From assembly GCA_017307755.1 (NCBI GenBank), contig JAFKGQ010000004.1:681366-745365 (forward strand): a stretch of DNA of 64,000 nucleotides. Direction: 5' to 3'. This stretch comes from Chitinophagaceae bacterium (GTDB lineage Bacteria; Bacteroidota; Bacteroidia; Chitinophagales; Chitinophagaceae). This document shows positions 35,098 through 42,672 of the stretch, piece after piece. A model generated the notes under the pieces. It was not told the origin of the DNA. It ran no database searches and was given only the letters and a program-made list of their open reading frames with translations. Within the stretch, counting starts at the first letter, position 1. Each line of letters starts with the position of its first letter. The position numbers and the translations under genes were made by a program.

Positions 35098-36609
35098 ATG
35101 GAAATATTTTCAGCCGAGCAAATACGCGCCTGGGATCAATTTACCATAGCAAACGAACCAATTGCTTCCATCGACTTGATGGAGCGTGCTGCAGAAAACT
35201 GTTTTTCCTGGCTGGAACGACAGGGGTATCTGGATCGTAGCTTTTCCATCTACTGCGGGAAAGGCAACAACGGCGGGGATGGATTGGCGCTTGCGCGGAT
35301 GCTGTCGGAACAGGACTGCCCTGTCATTGTCCATATACTGGAATTCGGGCATAAAGGTACGGACGACTTTCAAGCCAACCTGGCAAGACTTCACGCGACA
35401 CCCGTAGAAGTGAGATTTATCCAGGGACAGGACAATCTCCTGCCTGTGCCCGAAGACGATGTCCTGATAGACGCTCTTCTCGGCACGGGATTAAGCCGCC
35501 ATCTGGAAGGAGTGACAGAACTGGTAGTACAACATATGAACCAGTCGGGGAATGAGATCATCTCCATAGATATCCCCAGCGGCCTTTTCGTGGACAAGTC
35601 TTCAAAGAACAATACGGTGATACGTGCCGCTCATACCCTTAGCTTCCAATGCTACAAACTGGCCTTTTTGATGCCTGAGAATGAACCCCTTGTCGGACAG
35701 GTACATATCCTGGACATCGGTCTGCATGAAGGCTATCTGAAAAATGCGGTCAGTGAGCTGGAAATGGTGGATAGAGGGATGATAAAGGCCATTTTCCGGC
35801 CCAGAAAAAGCTTTGCTCATAAAGGTAATTTCGGTCATGCTTTGTTGATAGCCGGCAGCTACGGTAAAATAGGCGCTGCGCTGCTGGCCAGCCGGTCATG
35901 CCTCCGCAGTGGCGCGGGTTTGCTTACCTGTCACACCCCCGCCTGCGGGTATGATATCCTGCAGACGGCCTTGCCGGAAGCCATGATACAGACAGATCCC
36001 GATGAAAAGATCAATACCAATTTCTCTGGCGAACTCTCCGCCTATTCCGTCATTGGCATCGGGCCGGGCATCGGCGTGGCTCCCCGTACAAAGGCCTTGC
36101 TAGAAACCCTGCTTCGCAGCTATAAAAAGCCCATTGTCCTGGATGCAGACGGACTCAATATGATGGGCGCCAATCCATCCCTGTTCTTTCTGGTACCCCC
36201 CTACTCTATCCTTACCCCCCACCCAAAGGAATTCGAGCGTATGTTTGGCAAGTCGGAAGACGATTTCGCCCGTCTGCAACTGGCCTCCGAAATGTCCAGG
36301 GACCACCAGTGTATCATTGTGCTCAAGGGGCATTACACGTTTATTGCCATGCCGGGAGGGAAAGGGTACTTTAATTCTACAGGCAATCCCGGAATGGCCA
36401 AAGGCGGCAGCGGCGATGCACTGACCGGCATTATTACCGCGCTTCTCTCCCAAGGCTATTCTTCCGGCGAGGCTGCCCTTCTGGGCGCTTATTTACATGG
36501 CCTTGCCGGCGATCTGGCCGCAGACAACCTTTCCCAGGAAAGCATGCTGGCTTCCGACCTGATCGATCACCTGGGGAAAGCTTTTTTAATCCTTGGGGAA
36601 CACGAGTGA
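35098..36609 (+). CDS. nnr: Bifunctional NAD(P)H-hydrate repair enzyme
   Basis: 503 residues. The N-terminal YjeF/NnrE epimerase domain (about 1-215) shows YCGKGNNGGDGLALARML and IDIPSGLFVD. The C-terminal NnrD dehydratase domain (about 225-500) shows KGNFGHALLIAGSYGKIGAA, VLDADGLNMM, LTPHPKEFERMFG and NPGMAKGGSGDALTG. Together they epimerise and, using ADP, dehydrate damaged NADHX/NADPHX back to NAD(P)H. The fusion is the usual bacterial form. Cytoplasmic. Confidence 0.96.
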   Translation: MEIFSAEQIRAWDQFTIANEPIASIDLMERAAENCFSWLERQGYLDRSFSIYCGKGNNGGDGLALARMLSEQDCPVIVHILEFGHKGTDDFQANLARLHATPVEVRFIQGQDNLLPVPEDDVLIDALLGTGLSRHLEGVTELVVQHMNQSGNEIISIDIPSGLFVDKSSKNNTVIRAAHTLSFQCYKLAFLMPENEPLVGQVHILDIGLHEGYLKNAVSELEMVDRGMIKAIFRPRKSFAHKGNFGHALLIAGSYGKIGAALLASRSCLRSGAGLLTCHTPACGYDILQTALPEAMIQTDPDEKINTNFSGELSAYSVIGIGPGIGVAPRTKALLETLLRSYKKPIVLDADGLNMMGANPSLFFLVPPYSILTPHPKEFERMFGKSEDDFARLQLASEMSRDHQCIIVLKGHYTFIAMPGGKGYFNSTGNPGMAKGGSGDALTGIITALLSQGYSSGEAALLGAYLHGLAGDLAADNLSQESMLASDLIDHLGKAFLILGEHE

Positions 36610-36768
36610 ATTCTATTTTGTAAGATGCTGAAAGGGTGCTACTTTTACACCCCGCTGGAGACAAATGGTCTTTTGTCAGAGATCGTAAGTTTCAGCGGAC
36701 ATGGACACCCGGCCATTGGGCCAATGATCGAAGGGACCGTCTCACGGGACTTTTGGTCTTACCGGTTT

Positions 36769-36842
36769 CGGGAAGTAGCGCAGCCCGGTAGCGCATTACG
36801 TTCGGGACGTAGGGGTCGCAGGTTCGAATCCTGTCTTCCCGA
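36769..36842 (+). tRNA. tRNA-Pro (anticodon CGG)
   Basis: A 74-nt cloverleaf. Acceptor arms CGGGAAG and CTTCCCG pair perfectly. The D arm is GCGC-AGCCCGGTA-GCGC, the anticodon loop TTCGGGA gives anticodon CGG, the variable loop is GGGTC, and the T arm is GCAGG-TTCGAAT-CCTGT. The discriminator is A, and CCA is not encoded. It reads proline codon CCG. The layout matches E. coli proK closely. Confidence 0.97.
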
Positions 36843-36851
36843 CAAAACTTG

Positions 36852-36962
36852 ATCAGCACAGCCTCCGCGATAGCGGAGGTTTTTGCTTTGGAGAGGAGCG
36901 GACCGAGCTTGCTCGGGCAAGCGCAGCGACAATAGCAAAATAGCCCGAAGGGCTGTGCTGAT
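36852..36962. repeat. Structured palindromic element, copy 1
   Basis: Outer arms ATCAGCACAGCC (36852-36863) and GGCTGTGCTGAT (36951-36962) are perfectly complementary over 12 bp. Between them are three hairpins: the tRNA terminator, GCTTGC-TCGG-GCAAGC (36907-36922) and AGCCC-GAA-GGGCT (36942-36954). Bases 36903-36958 match 45061-45116 at 52 of 56 positions, and the first 30 are identical. The outer stem is shared as GCACAGC/GCTGTGC. It could be a structured RNA or a REP/MITE-like element. Confidence 0.75.
36862..36884 (+). terminator. Terminator of tRNA-Pro
   Basis: CCTCCGC-GATA-GCGGAGG followed by TTTTT, 20 bp after the tRNA. It lies inside the palindromic element 36852-36962. Confidence 0.85.
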
Positions 36963-37010
36963 TGTTTTAGGCCTCCCCTTTGAGGATCACCGAGGACGGC
37001 GAAGCCGCCC

Positions 37011-37031
37011 GGAGGTAATCCTGTCTTCCCG
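37011..37031 (+). repeat. Duplicated 3' end of tRNA-Pro
   Basis: AATCCTGTCTTCCCG at 37017-37031 repeats 36827-36841 of the tRNA exactly (15 bp), and GGAGGT just before it resembles the tRNA's GCAGGT. The copy cannot fold as a tRNA. A repeated tRNA 3' end is what site-specific integration into a tRNA leaves behind. Confidence 0.75.
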
Positions 37032-37043
37032 GCTTGACAAATG

Positions 37044-37077
37044 AAGCCCTTGGCAAAAGCCACGGGCTTTGCATTTT
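37044..37077 (+). terminator. Hairpin after the tRNA remnant, copy A
   Basis: AAGCCC-t-TGGC-aaaa-GCCA-c-GGGCTT (37044-37069), then T and GCATTTTG. Related to the hairpin at 39623-39647 over about 40 bp. It is typical of terminators found behind Bacteroidota tRNA genes. Confidence 0.6.
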
Positions 37078-37152
37078 GTAGCGGTTTGAGCCTGCTCATG
37101 AGGACGAAAGATGGGGATTCAATAGGCCAGAAGGATCTCTTGATGAATTTAC

Positions 37153-37578
37153 CTATGAAAAAAGAGGAAACCAAAAAACCAGTTCATTTGAGTTTGTATC
37201 TATAGTAAAATTAACATTTGTGTAATAATCTTTAACTTCTTCTTCATCAGTATCACCCTCATAAAATTTATAGAAAGCTTTGTATTCCAATTTTACCAAG
37301 CCATTTTTGCCATCATATTCAGCTCTTGGAATAGTAAAATTATTTATTAATGGAACCATCCTGCCAAAATTATGGTATGAGGAAAGTTTTTCGCATATCC
37401 TATCAAAATAATTATCGTCGTAAAGGACTAAAGCTAAAAATTGGCTTAGATCCAATTTATTATTGAGAACCATCTCATATGCATCTTCAGGATATTTCGA
37501 AGCTAGTCTCTTCATAGCGAAAAATTTTACTGCCGCAGCTACCAAATGTACAGGCGCTTTTCTTGCGTAAATACACAA
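37153..37578 (-). CDS. Hypothetical protein of the AT-rich island
   Basis: 141 residues, strongly AT-rich. The N-terminal half is helical (HLVAAAVKFFAMKRLASKY, YEMVLNNKLDLSQFLALVL); Met22 (37515) may be the true start. The C-terminal half alternates strands (RAEYDGKNGLVKLEYKAF, VNFTIDTNSNELVFWFP) with an acidic loop GDTDEEEVKD. No family was recognised. It begins 17 bp after the stop of the DUF5710 gene and probably shares its transcript. Confidence 0.55.
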   Translation of the reverse strand: MCIYARKAPVHLVAAAVKFFAMKRLASKYPEDAYEMVLNNKLDLSQFLALVLYDDNYFDRICEKLSSYHNFGRMVPLINNFTIPRAEYDGKNGLVKLEYKAFYKFYEGDTDEEEVKDYYTNVNFTIDTNSNELVFWFPLFS

Positions 37579-37595
37579 AACATTTTTAAAACTTA

Positions 37596-38219
37596 TTACT
37601 CGGCTTCAGAGAAGCCATCCCAATAGTAGTCCCCTTCAAATAGCATTCCGTCTATATAGTAGTCAAATCTGAGTTGTATTTCTTGCATATTTTTACCTCT
37701 GAACAATGTTTTCTTTTCGTTCAGGTAACCTCCAAAAGGAGAACCTGGGTTGTTGATATTGTAGTCATCCCCTTGTATAGTTCTGCAATATTGGCAAGTA
37801 TTCACCCAAGTGAGTATTCCTGTTTTTTTTGCGGGTACCTCTTGGTAAAAGGGATATTTTTCTATTAGTATCTGAGAAAGTACGGGGTCCATATGTCGAA
37901 TACTTACAAAAAATGCGGGATATTTAATCTTTTGCCATTTAAGATTTATGTCGGATGCCAAATCGCATGTATAATAAGTTCTTGCGGCCAATGCTATTAG
38001 CGGCGTTTCTTTTTGGCATTTCCAGCATTTGCGACTGCTTTTGCAGATAAGATATGGAAATTTGACAATAAAGCCATCACCCGGCAACCAACGATCGAAC
38101 GGATCTATGTTCTCGATACTATCTGGGATTACCCATGTTTTTGCATCATTTATCCAGATAGCTCCTTTTTGTTTTGCCTCGTCTTTTTGGCTAAAGGGGA
38201 CATTGATTTTTATAGGCAT
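37596..38219 (-). CDS. DUF5710-domain protein
   Basis: 207 residues. The first 45 residues fit the DUF5710 motif (INVPFSQKDEAKQKGAIWIN, TWVIPDS), a small domain seen in plasmid and phage-related proteins such as antirestriction or primase-like ones. The middle has two Cys pairs, KCWKCQKETPLIALA and NTCQYCRT, that could bind zinc. The gene is AT-rich. Its location in a tRNA-adjacent patch supports horizontal origin. The precise role is unknown. Confidence 0.7.
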   Translation of the reverse strand: MPIKINVPFSQKDEAKQKGAIWINDAKTWVIPDSIENIDPFDRWLPGDGFIVKFPYLICKSSRKCWKCQKETPLIALAARTYYTCDLASDINLKWQKIKYPAFFVSIRHMDPVLSQILIEKYPFYQEVPAKKTGILTWVNTCQYCRTIQGDDYNINNPGSPFGGYLNEKKTLFRGKNMQEIQLRFDYYIDGMLFEGDYYWDGFSEAE

Positions 38220-38367
38220 CTAATAGGTTCAAGTTTTATGGTCAATGCAACTAAAATATAGTGATAAGAGTTTTCTCGTTTACTTTGGCTAGATCCTATG
38301 ATCTAGTATATGAATTTACAAAAATCAATTAAAATCATACAGAATCATTTTACCTCACGCGAGAAGG

Positions 38368-39372
38368 CTAATCGATCAAGCTTCTTTCCATTTCTTCGAC
38401 AGTAGGTAACTGAGTTTTTAGTTCATCAGGAATAATTTCGGATAATTCAAATGCACTTACTCCTATAGGCTTGTTCATATCACGCAGAGCATATTCGACT
38501 TCAATTTTATCTTTTGTCCTGCACAACAAGATACCTATTGAAGGAAAATCCATCTGGTGTCTCAATTGTGTGTCTACCGCAGATAAATAGAAATTTAACT
38601 TACCTGCATATTCAGGTCTAAATTTTCCGGCTTTCAGCTCGATAACCACATAGCATCGTAAATGCAAATGATAAAAAAGCAAATCTAGAAAATAATCACT
38701 ATCTCCTATTTCTAATCTGTATTGTCGGCCAACAAAAGCAAACCCCTTCCCAAGCTCCAGCATAAAATCAGTGATCTTTTGTGTTAGGGTATGCTCGATT
38801 TCTCTTTCTTGAGCGTCTTCCTCTAGTCCAAGAAAATCAAAATGATAGGGATCTTTTATACTTTCAGAGGCTAAATCCGATTGAGGTTTGGGAAGTGTTA
38901 TCTCGAAATTATGGTCGGATTTTCCAAGTCTAAGATGATAATTACCTTTAATATTGACTTCAAGCGTATCACGCGACCAATGATTTTTATGGCTAGCATG
39001 CGCATACAGAATGGCTATTTCAATATCCTTTATTTTTGATATAATAAGCCTTTGGTATGACCAGGGTAATTGTGCCACAGCTTGTGGCACAAATGGAAAT
39101 TTTTGCGAAAAGAATAGATACCATTGCCGGATTGTATATAAATTCCTCCTCGAAAAGCCATTTATTTGAGGAAAATTGCTTTTCAAATCTATGGATAGCT
39201 GAAGCAGAAAATTATCACCCCATTTAAACTCAGTTTCTCTTGTCACTATTTCTTTTCCCAAATCCCAGTAAAGTTCAATCAATACTGTATTAATACTCGC
39301 TGCGGCTTTTAATTGGGCCAACTGAACTTTGCGTTTAATTTCTGCAAACCACACCGCATAATCTTTTTTCAT
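38368..39372 (-). CDS. YhcG-type protein: DUF1016 N-terminal plus PD-(D/E)XK nuclease domain
   Basis: 334 residues. The DUF1016/YhcG N-terminal domain (about 5-150) has INTVLIELYWDLGKEIV, FSRRNLYTIRQWYLFF and LPWSYQRLIISKIKD. The C-terminal PD-(D/E)XK-like domain (about 205-330) has IGDSDYFLDLLFYHLHL and YVVIELKAGKFRPEYAGK, which supply the D and ExK residues. Family members are linked to mobile islands and restriction-type loci and are presumed DNA nucleases. No methylase or other partner is adjacent. It is AT-rich with a palindrome about 70 bp upstream. Confidence 0.9.
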   Translation of the reverse strand: MKKDYAVWFAEIKRKVQLAQLKAAASINTVLIELYWDLGKEIVTRETEFKWGDNFLLQLSIDLKSNFPQINGFSRRNLYTIRQWYLFFSQKFPFVPQAVAQLPWSYQRLIISKIKDIEIAILYAHASHKNHWSRDTLEVNIKGNYHLRLGKSDHNFEITLPKPQSDLASESIKDPYHFDFLGLEEDAQEREIEHTLTQKITDFMLELGKGFAFVGRQYRLEIGDSDYFLDLLFYHLHLRCYVVIELKAGKFRPEYAGKLNFYLSAVDTQLRHQMDFPSIGILLCRTKDKIEVEYALRDMNKPIGVSAFELSEIIPDELKTQLPTVEEMERSLID

Positions 39373-39424
39373 AAGGAAGGTTTCATCGCAAATTACTAAA
39401 TTTTACCAACAGAATACTAAATTA

Positions 39425-39457
39425 TTTAGCTAAAATTGGCGATAATAATTATTATCG
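39425..39457. promoter_or_regulatory. Two palindromes upstream of the YhcG gene
   Basis: TTTAGCTAAA (39425-39434) and the perfect 18-bp CGATAATAATTATTATCG (39440-39457) lie 53-85 bp upstream of the YhcG start on the minus strand. They may be operators; the AT-rich composition makes chance palindromes likelier. Confidence 0.4.
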
Positions 39458-39622
39458 ATCAAAGGTCATATCAGAGAATTATATAAATTGGGTAACGGGT
39501 TATGCCATAAATGAAAAAGCGGCTGAAAACATTCATTTTCACACCGCTATGTTGGCCAAACGCCTTAAATCATGGACAAATAAGTTCGAAAATTGTACAG
39601 GCAGGGCGACAAATCAACGGAG

Positions 39623-39647
39623 CCCTTGGCGTAAGCCAGGGGTTTTT
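39623..39647 (+). terminator. Hairpin B, related to hairpin A
   Basis: CCCTTGGC-GTAA-GCCAGGGG followed by TTTTT. Bases 39620-39660 match 37044-37083 at most positions with one extra T. It marks the right edge of the AT-rich island. Confidence 0.6.
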
Positions 39648-39833
39648 GTATTTTGAAACGTAGCCGTTATGGTTGTTCGAAAGTTCGCTACAACAGATAC
39701 TCTGATGAACGGGGTGGCTATTGAGGGAAACAGTCGCACTGGAATCAATATTATGTGAACAAACAGGCCGGCAAATATATTTAATTGCTCGAGCGGCAAA
39801 AAAAAAACTAATTTTCGACACGAAGACACAGGT

Positions 39834-41336
39834 ATGAATAGAATTCGGGGTAAAATTCTTTTCTTAGGTTTTTTGTGCATAATGAATGCATTGTTGTGCC
39901 TGGCGCAAAATGATGAAAGCATTATCACCTTCAGACAAAACCTCAGGAATGACCTTCCAATTTTTAAGCAGTTGGTCACGTCTCTTCACCCTATATATAA
40001 TAAGCCGGGTATCAGAGAACAGGTTTCCGGGAAAATTGATTCTCTCTATCGTCTTGGTCAGCCTTTGACAATTTCTCAGGTGGCGTCTGTTTTCAAATAT
40101 GTCGACATAGGCGATTTGTGTGCTGACACTCATAGCTACTTTAGCTGGCAGCAATCGGGATTTAAAGTTTGGCCCTATGTAGTACGCATTATCGGTAACA
40201 GTCTTTATATCAACCAGGACAGCGTGGATATACCTTTTGCGGCGGAGATCACCGTCATCAATGGCCACCCGGTAAGACAGCTGCTCGACGCCCTTCATTC
40301 CTCCGGAAACAGGTATGGGGCCGATTCGACAATGGATCTTTCGGGTGTTGAGGCAGCGTTGCCCATCATATGGTCGGAGGAATATGGGCCACAGAGAAGC
40401 TTCGACGTCGAGTACAGGTACGAAAATCGGGAAAGACATGCGACAATTGAAGCTATTCCGGTGGAGACTTATTTGCAGGTTATGTATCCCAGAAGAGTGA
40501 CACCGTCTGCTTTCTGGAAAAGCAAGGAAGGGAAAGCGATAGATTATGACATCGATAAGGCAACCCGCACCGCTACCCTGTATTTGAATACTTTCAACTT
40601 TCCTCCGGATACACTGAAGACTTTTCTGGACAGCATTTTTGGCAAGTTGAGGGGAGATAGCATAGGCCAGCTGGTTATCGACCTCACCCGTAATGGCGGC
40701 GGCCTCATGAATAACGTACCGCTGTTATATTCCTATCTGACAGATCGCCCCTTCGGCTTTTCCCTGACATTGAGTGCGGATAAGAAGGATATACCCTACC
40801 GTAAATATCTGACGGGAATCGACTACAGCCCTTTAAACGGGCAAGCATCCCGTGAGATCGATAATGCCGAGCAGGCATTGTGGGGCGGCTTCCGAAAGAT
40901 CGCGACGAAAAGGTACGAGGAAAAGCTCTTTCAGACGCCTTTCGAACCAGTAGCACCGGAGAAGCGGTTTTCCGGGGCTGTGTATATTCTCATCTCCGGG
41001 CAGACCTATTCCGCAGCTTGCGCCTTTGCCACCCTTGCCAGGGTGAATAAGCGGGCGCTTTTATTCGGCACGCAGGCCGGCGGTAATGTGCATTTCATGA
41101 ATGCAGCCATACTATTGCAATATCGACTGCCCAATAGTGGAATGGAATTTTCCGTTCCCGTGTGCTACGTTAATCTTGATTTTGCGGATAGCTCGCCAGA
41201 GGATAAGTGTTCGGTAGTCAAGCCGGATCAGAATGTAACTGCCGCCGTCATATTACAGATGTTTTTAAATAGGAACGGCAATCCTCCTGCTTTGAATAAG
41301 CTGCTTGAATACATTAAAAAAGATAAATCGGATTAA
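39834..41336 (+). CDS. S41 family (C-terminal-processing-like) peptidase
   Basis: 500 residues with a signal peptide (IRGKILFLGFLCIMNALLCL then AQ). The S41 core lies in the second half: LVIDLTRNGGGLMNNVPLL for substrate binding and YILISGQTYSAACAFATLA with the nucleophile Ser in QTYSAA, then LFGTQAGGNVHFMN. It lacks a clear PDZ domain; a beta-rich N-terminal region stands in its place. Secreted or periplasmic serine peptidase; target unknown. Codon use returns to that of the host here, right of the AT-rich island. Confidence 0.85.
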   Translation: MNRIRGKILFLGFLCIMNALLCLAQNDESIITFRQNLRNDLPIFKQLVTSLHPIYNKPGIREQVSGKIDSLYRLGQPLTISQVASVFKYVDIGDLCADTHSYFSWQQSGFKVWPYVVRIIGNSLYINQDSVDIPFAAEITVINGHPVRQLLDALHSSGNRYGADSTMDLSGVEAALPIIWSEEYGPQRSFDVEYRYENRERHATIEAIPVETYLQVMYPRRVTPSAFWKSKEGKAIDYDIDKATRTATLYLNTFNFPPDTLKTFLDSIFGKLRGDSIGQLVIDLTRNGGGLMNNVPLLYSYLTDRPFGFSLTLSADKKDIPYRKYLTGIDYSPLNGQASREIDNAEQALWGGFRKIATKRYEEKLFQTPFEPVAPEKRFSGAVYILISGQTYSAACAFATLARVNKRALLFGTQAGGNVHFMNAAILLQYRLPNSGMEFSVPVCYVNLDFADSSPEDKCSVVKPDQNVTAAVILQMFLNRNGNPPALNKLLEYIKKDKSD

Positions 41337-41410
41337 GCTGCACAATATGGAACGTTCGTAATTTGCCCTTTAAATTCAGGACCCGAACGATCCAATCATG
41401 CGCATTCGAG

Positions 41411-41743
41411 TCAATAACTTTTCTGAGGTTTACACCAAGGCGTGCGCCGTAGAAAATATTGTTGCCGATCAAAAGAAGGACAAAGACAATTTTGATCCTG
41501 AACCATAATTGTTGTGCCAGGGTCGAACAACTTTCTAGTAAACCAGTAAATACCCAACAATCCCATAATTGTCGCCCCATAAGATGCAAATGCTTTGGCC
41601 ATGGGATTGCTAAATACAGGATTGTTTGTCTGTGGGTTTGCAATCATCACCCAAAGACCTCCGGCAAGAAATAACACACTAAAAACCAGAAGTTTGGATA
41701 GCTTTACCTTGCTTAAGGGAATTTCAATTTGGTCTTCTATCAT
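41411..41743 (-). pseudogene. STM3941-like membrane protein, apparently broken
   Basis: From ATG 41743 the frame reads MIEDQIEIPLSKVKLSKLL and ANPQTNNPVFSNPMAKAFA to WFTRKLFDPGTT, matching the N-terminal half of STM3941-family proteins (IPLSK start, two membrane helices, RKLFD). The family then continues with a conserved soluble domain of about 80 residues, but here the frame gives CLCPSFDRQQYFL and stops. Other frames do not clearly restore the family. The gene is probably truncated or frameshifted and decaying. Confidence 0.5.
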
Positions 41744-41930
41744 ATAATATGCTTTAGCTGCGGAGATTATACCCTGTTGTTCACAAGTTAAATGTACAAA
41801 ATCACTTATATTAGTTAAAGCTATCTTGTAGGAGGGCCAAATACCGCGAATCTGAAGGCAATCGGTTCGAATTCTTGGCACTCAAGGTCTGCGAGTTCGA
41901 ATACAATCAAGTATCAGGTTGTAACGCCTA

Positions 41931-42422
41931 TCAATGCAATGGAAAAACAAATAACTTTCCTTTTTTACGATATTCTCGAATTGACATAATCAACCATTTT
42001 GAATAGTAAGAAAACCCACTATCATTAAAATACGAATGTAATATATACGCTTCCCCACCCCAGTCTACTACGACATAATAGAAGATTCCATCATCACTCT
42101 TTCCTGTCCCCCATAAGAGGCTATCTTTTGTTTGGAAGAATGGAAATCCATAGGCATTACTTACATACATCTTAAATTTGGCATCATTTGTTTTATACTC
42201 ATCATAGGCTAAGAATTCCCGACGAGTCGAAAAGGCATATCTTCCATTGCTATAAACATCATCTAGACCGCTGCCGAGTTCGCCTTTTATCTGTTTAAAC
42301 CCCTTTGGAAAAGAAATTTGAGCCAATGCACACTTCGTCGCATTAATTACCAGCATTGCAAATAGGGATACTAGAAATTTTATATGCGGTACATAGATGT
42401 TCAATGGTCGAAAAGATCGCAT
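41931..42422 (-). CDS. Exported hypothetical protein
   Basis: About 163 residues from ATG 42422. A hydrophobic signal segment (IKFLVSLFAMLVINATKCAL then AQ) precedes a mature part without Cys after the cut site: ISFPKGFKQIKGELGSGLDD, YAFSTRREFLAYDE, VVVDWGGEAYILHS. No family was recognised. It is divergent from, and close to, the AraC-type gene. An in-frame upstream start (42515) would overlap regulatory sequence. Confidence 0.55.
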   Translation of the reverse strand: MRSFRPLNIYVPHIKFLVSLFAMLVINATKCALAQISFPKGFKQIKGELGSGLDDVYSNGRYAFSTRREFLAYDEYKTNDAKFKMYVSNAYGFPFFQTKDSLLWGTGKSDDGIFYYVVVDWGGEAYILHSYFNDSGFSYYSKWLIMSIREYRKKGKLFVFPLH

Positions 42423-42650
42423 TAAGAAAAAGATTAAAATGACTGAAGCTAATGGCTTCTTGCTGAAAAATAATGGAAAAAATTCATTATCAAGTCGCTC
42501 TGATGAGGGTTTCACTTTTTCTTGGAGTGGCCCAAATATTTTCAGTCAGGATGTTATGATTTCCTATAAGGAATTATTGTTGTCTACCGACAGATTTTCA
42601 GCGCAGGATCAATTGATTAGCTCCCAAAGGGACACATCGCCATTTTGCAG

Positions 42651-42658
42651 TATTTTTG
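42651..42658 (+). promoter_or_regulatory. -7 element (TATTTTTG)
   Basis: Exact TAnnTTTG match 14 bp before ATG 42673 of the AraC gene. No TTG is found at -33. It supports the downstream ATG as the true start. Confidence 0.4.
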
Positions 42659-42672
42659 CAAAAAATGCTCAA

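Larger units (their letters stand above)
36843..37152. other. 310-bp non-coding region after tRNA-Pro
   Basis: Holds, in order, the tRNA terminator within the palindromic element (36852-36962), a GGC-GAA-GCC mini-hairpin near 36997-37010, the tRNA 3'-end duplication (37017-37031) and hairpin A (37044-37069). No ORF was found. Confidence 0.7.
39373..39833. other. 461-bp non-coding right edge of the AT-rich island
   Basis: Holds two palindromes (39425-39457), a stem-loop AGCGG-c-TGAAAA-cattca-TTTTCA-ca-CCGCT (39518-39548), a tRNA-T-arm-like TTCGAAAATTGT near 39586 followed by GCGACAAAT, and hairpin B (39623-39647). Order and wording (TTCGAA, GACAAAT, then AGCCCTTGGC) mimic the sequence after tRNA-Pro. 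No ORF of note was found before 39834. Confidence 0.55.

Noticed and set aside
36625..36852. Open frame across the tRNA-Pro gene
   Set aside because: It covers a clear tRNA and has no protein-like features; it is a shadow.
41314..41643. Open frame overlapping the STM3941-like remnant
   Set aside because: It gives a hydrophobic peptide that does not continue the family; likely out-of-frame noise of the broken gene.
41860..41905. Two GTTCGAAT words, hinting at a second tRNA
   Set aside because: No acceptor stem or anticodon arm can be drawn around either word.
42397..42672. N-terminal extension of the AraC gene
   Set aside because: AT-rich, unlike the family; a -7 box at 42651 and family length point to ATG 42673.
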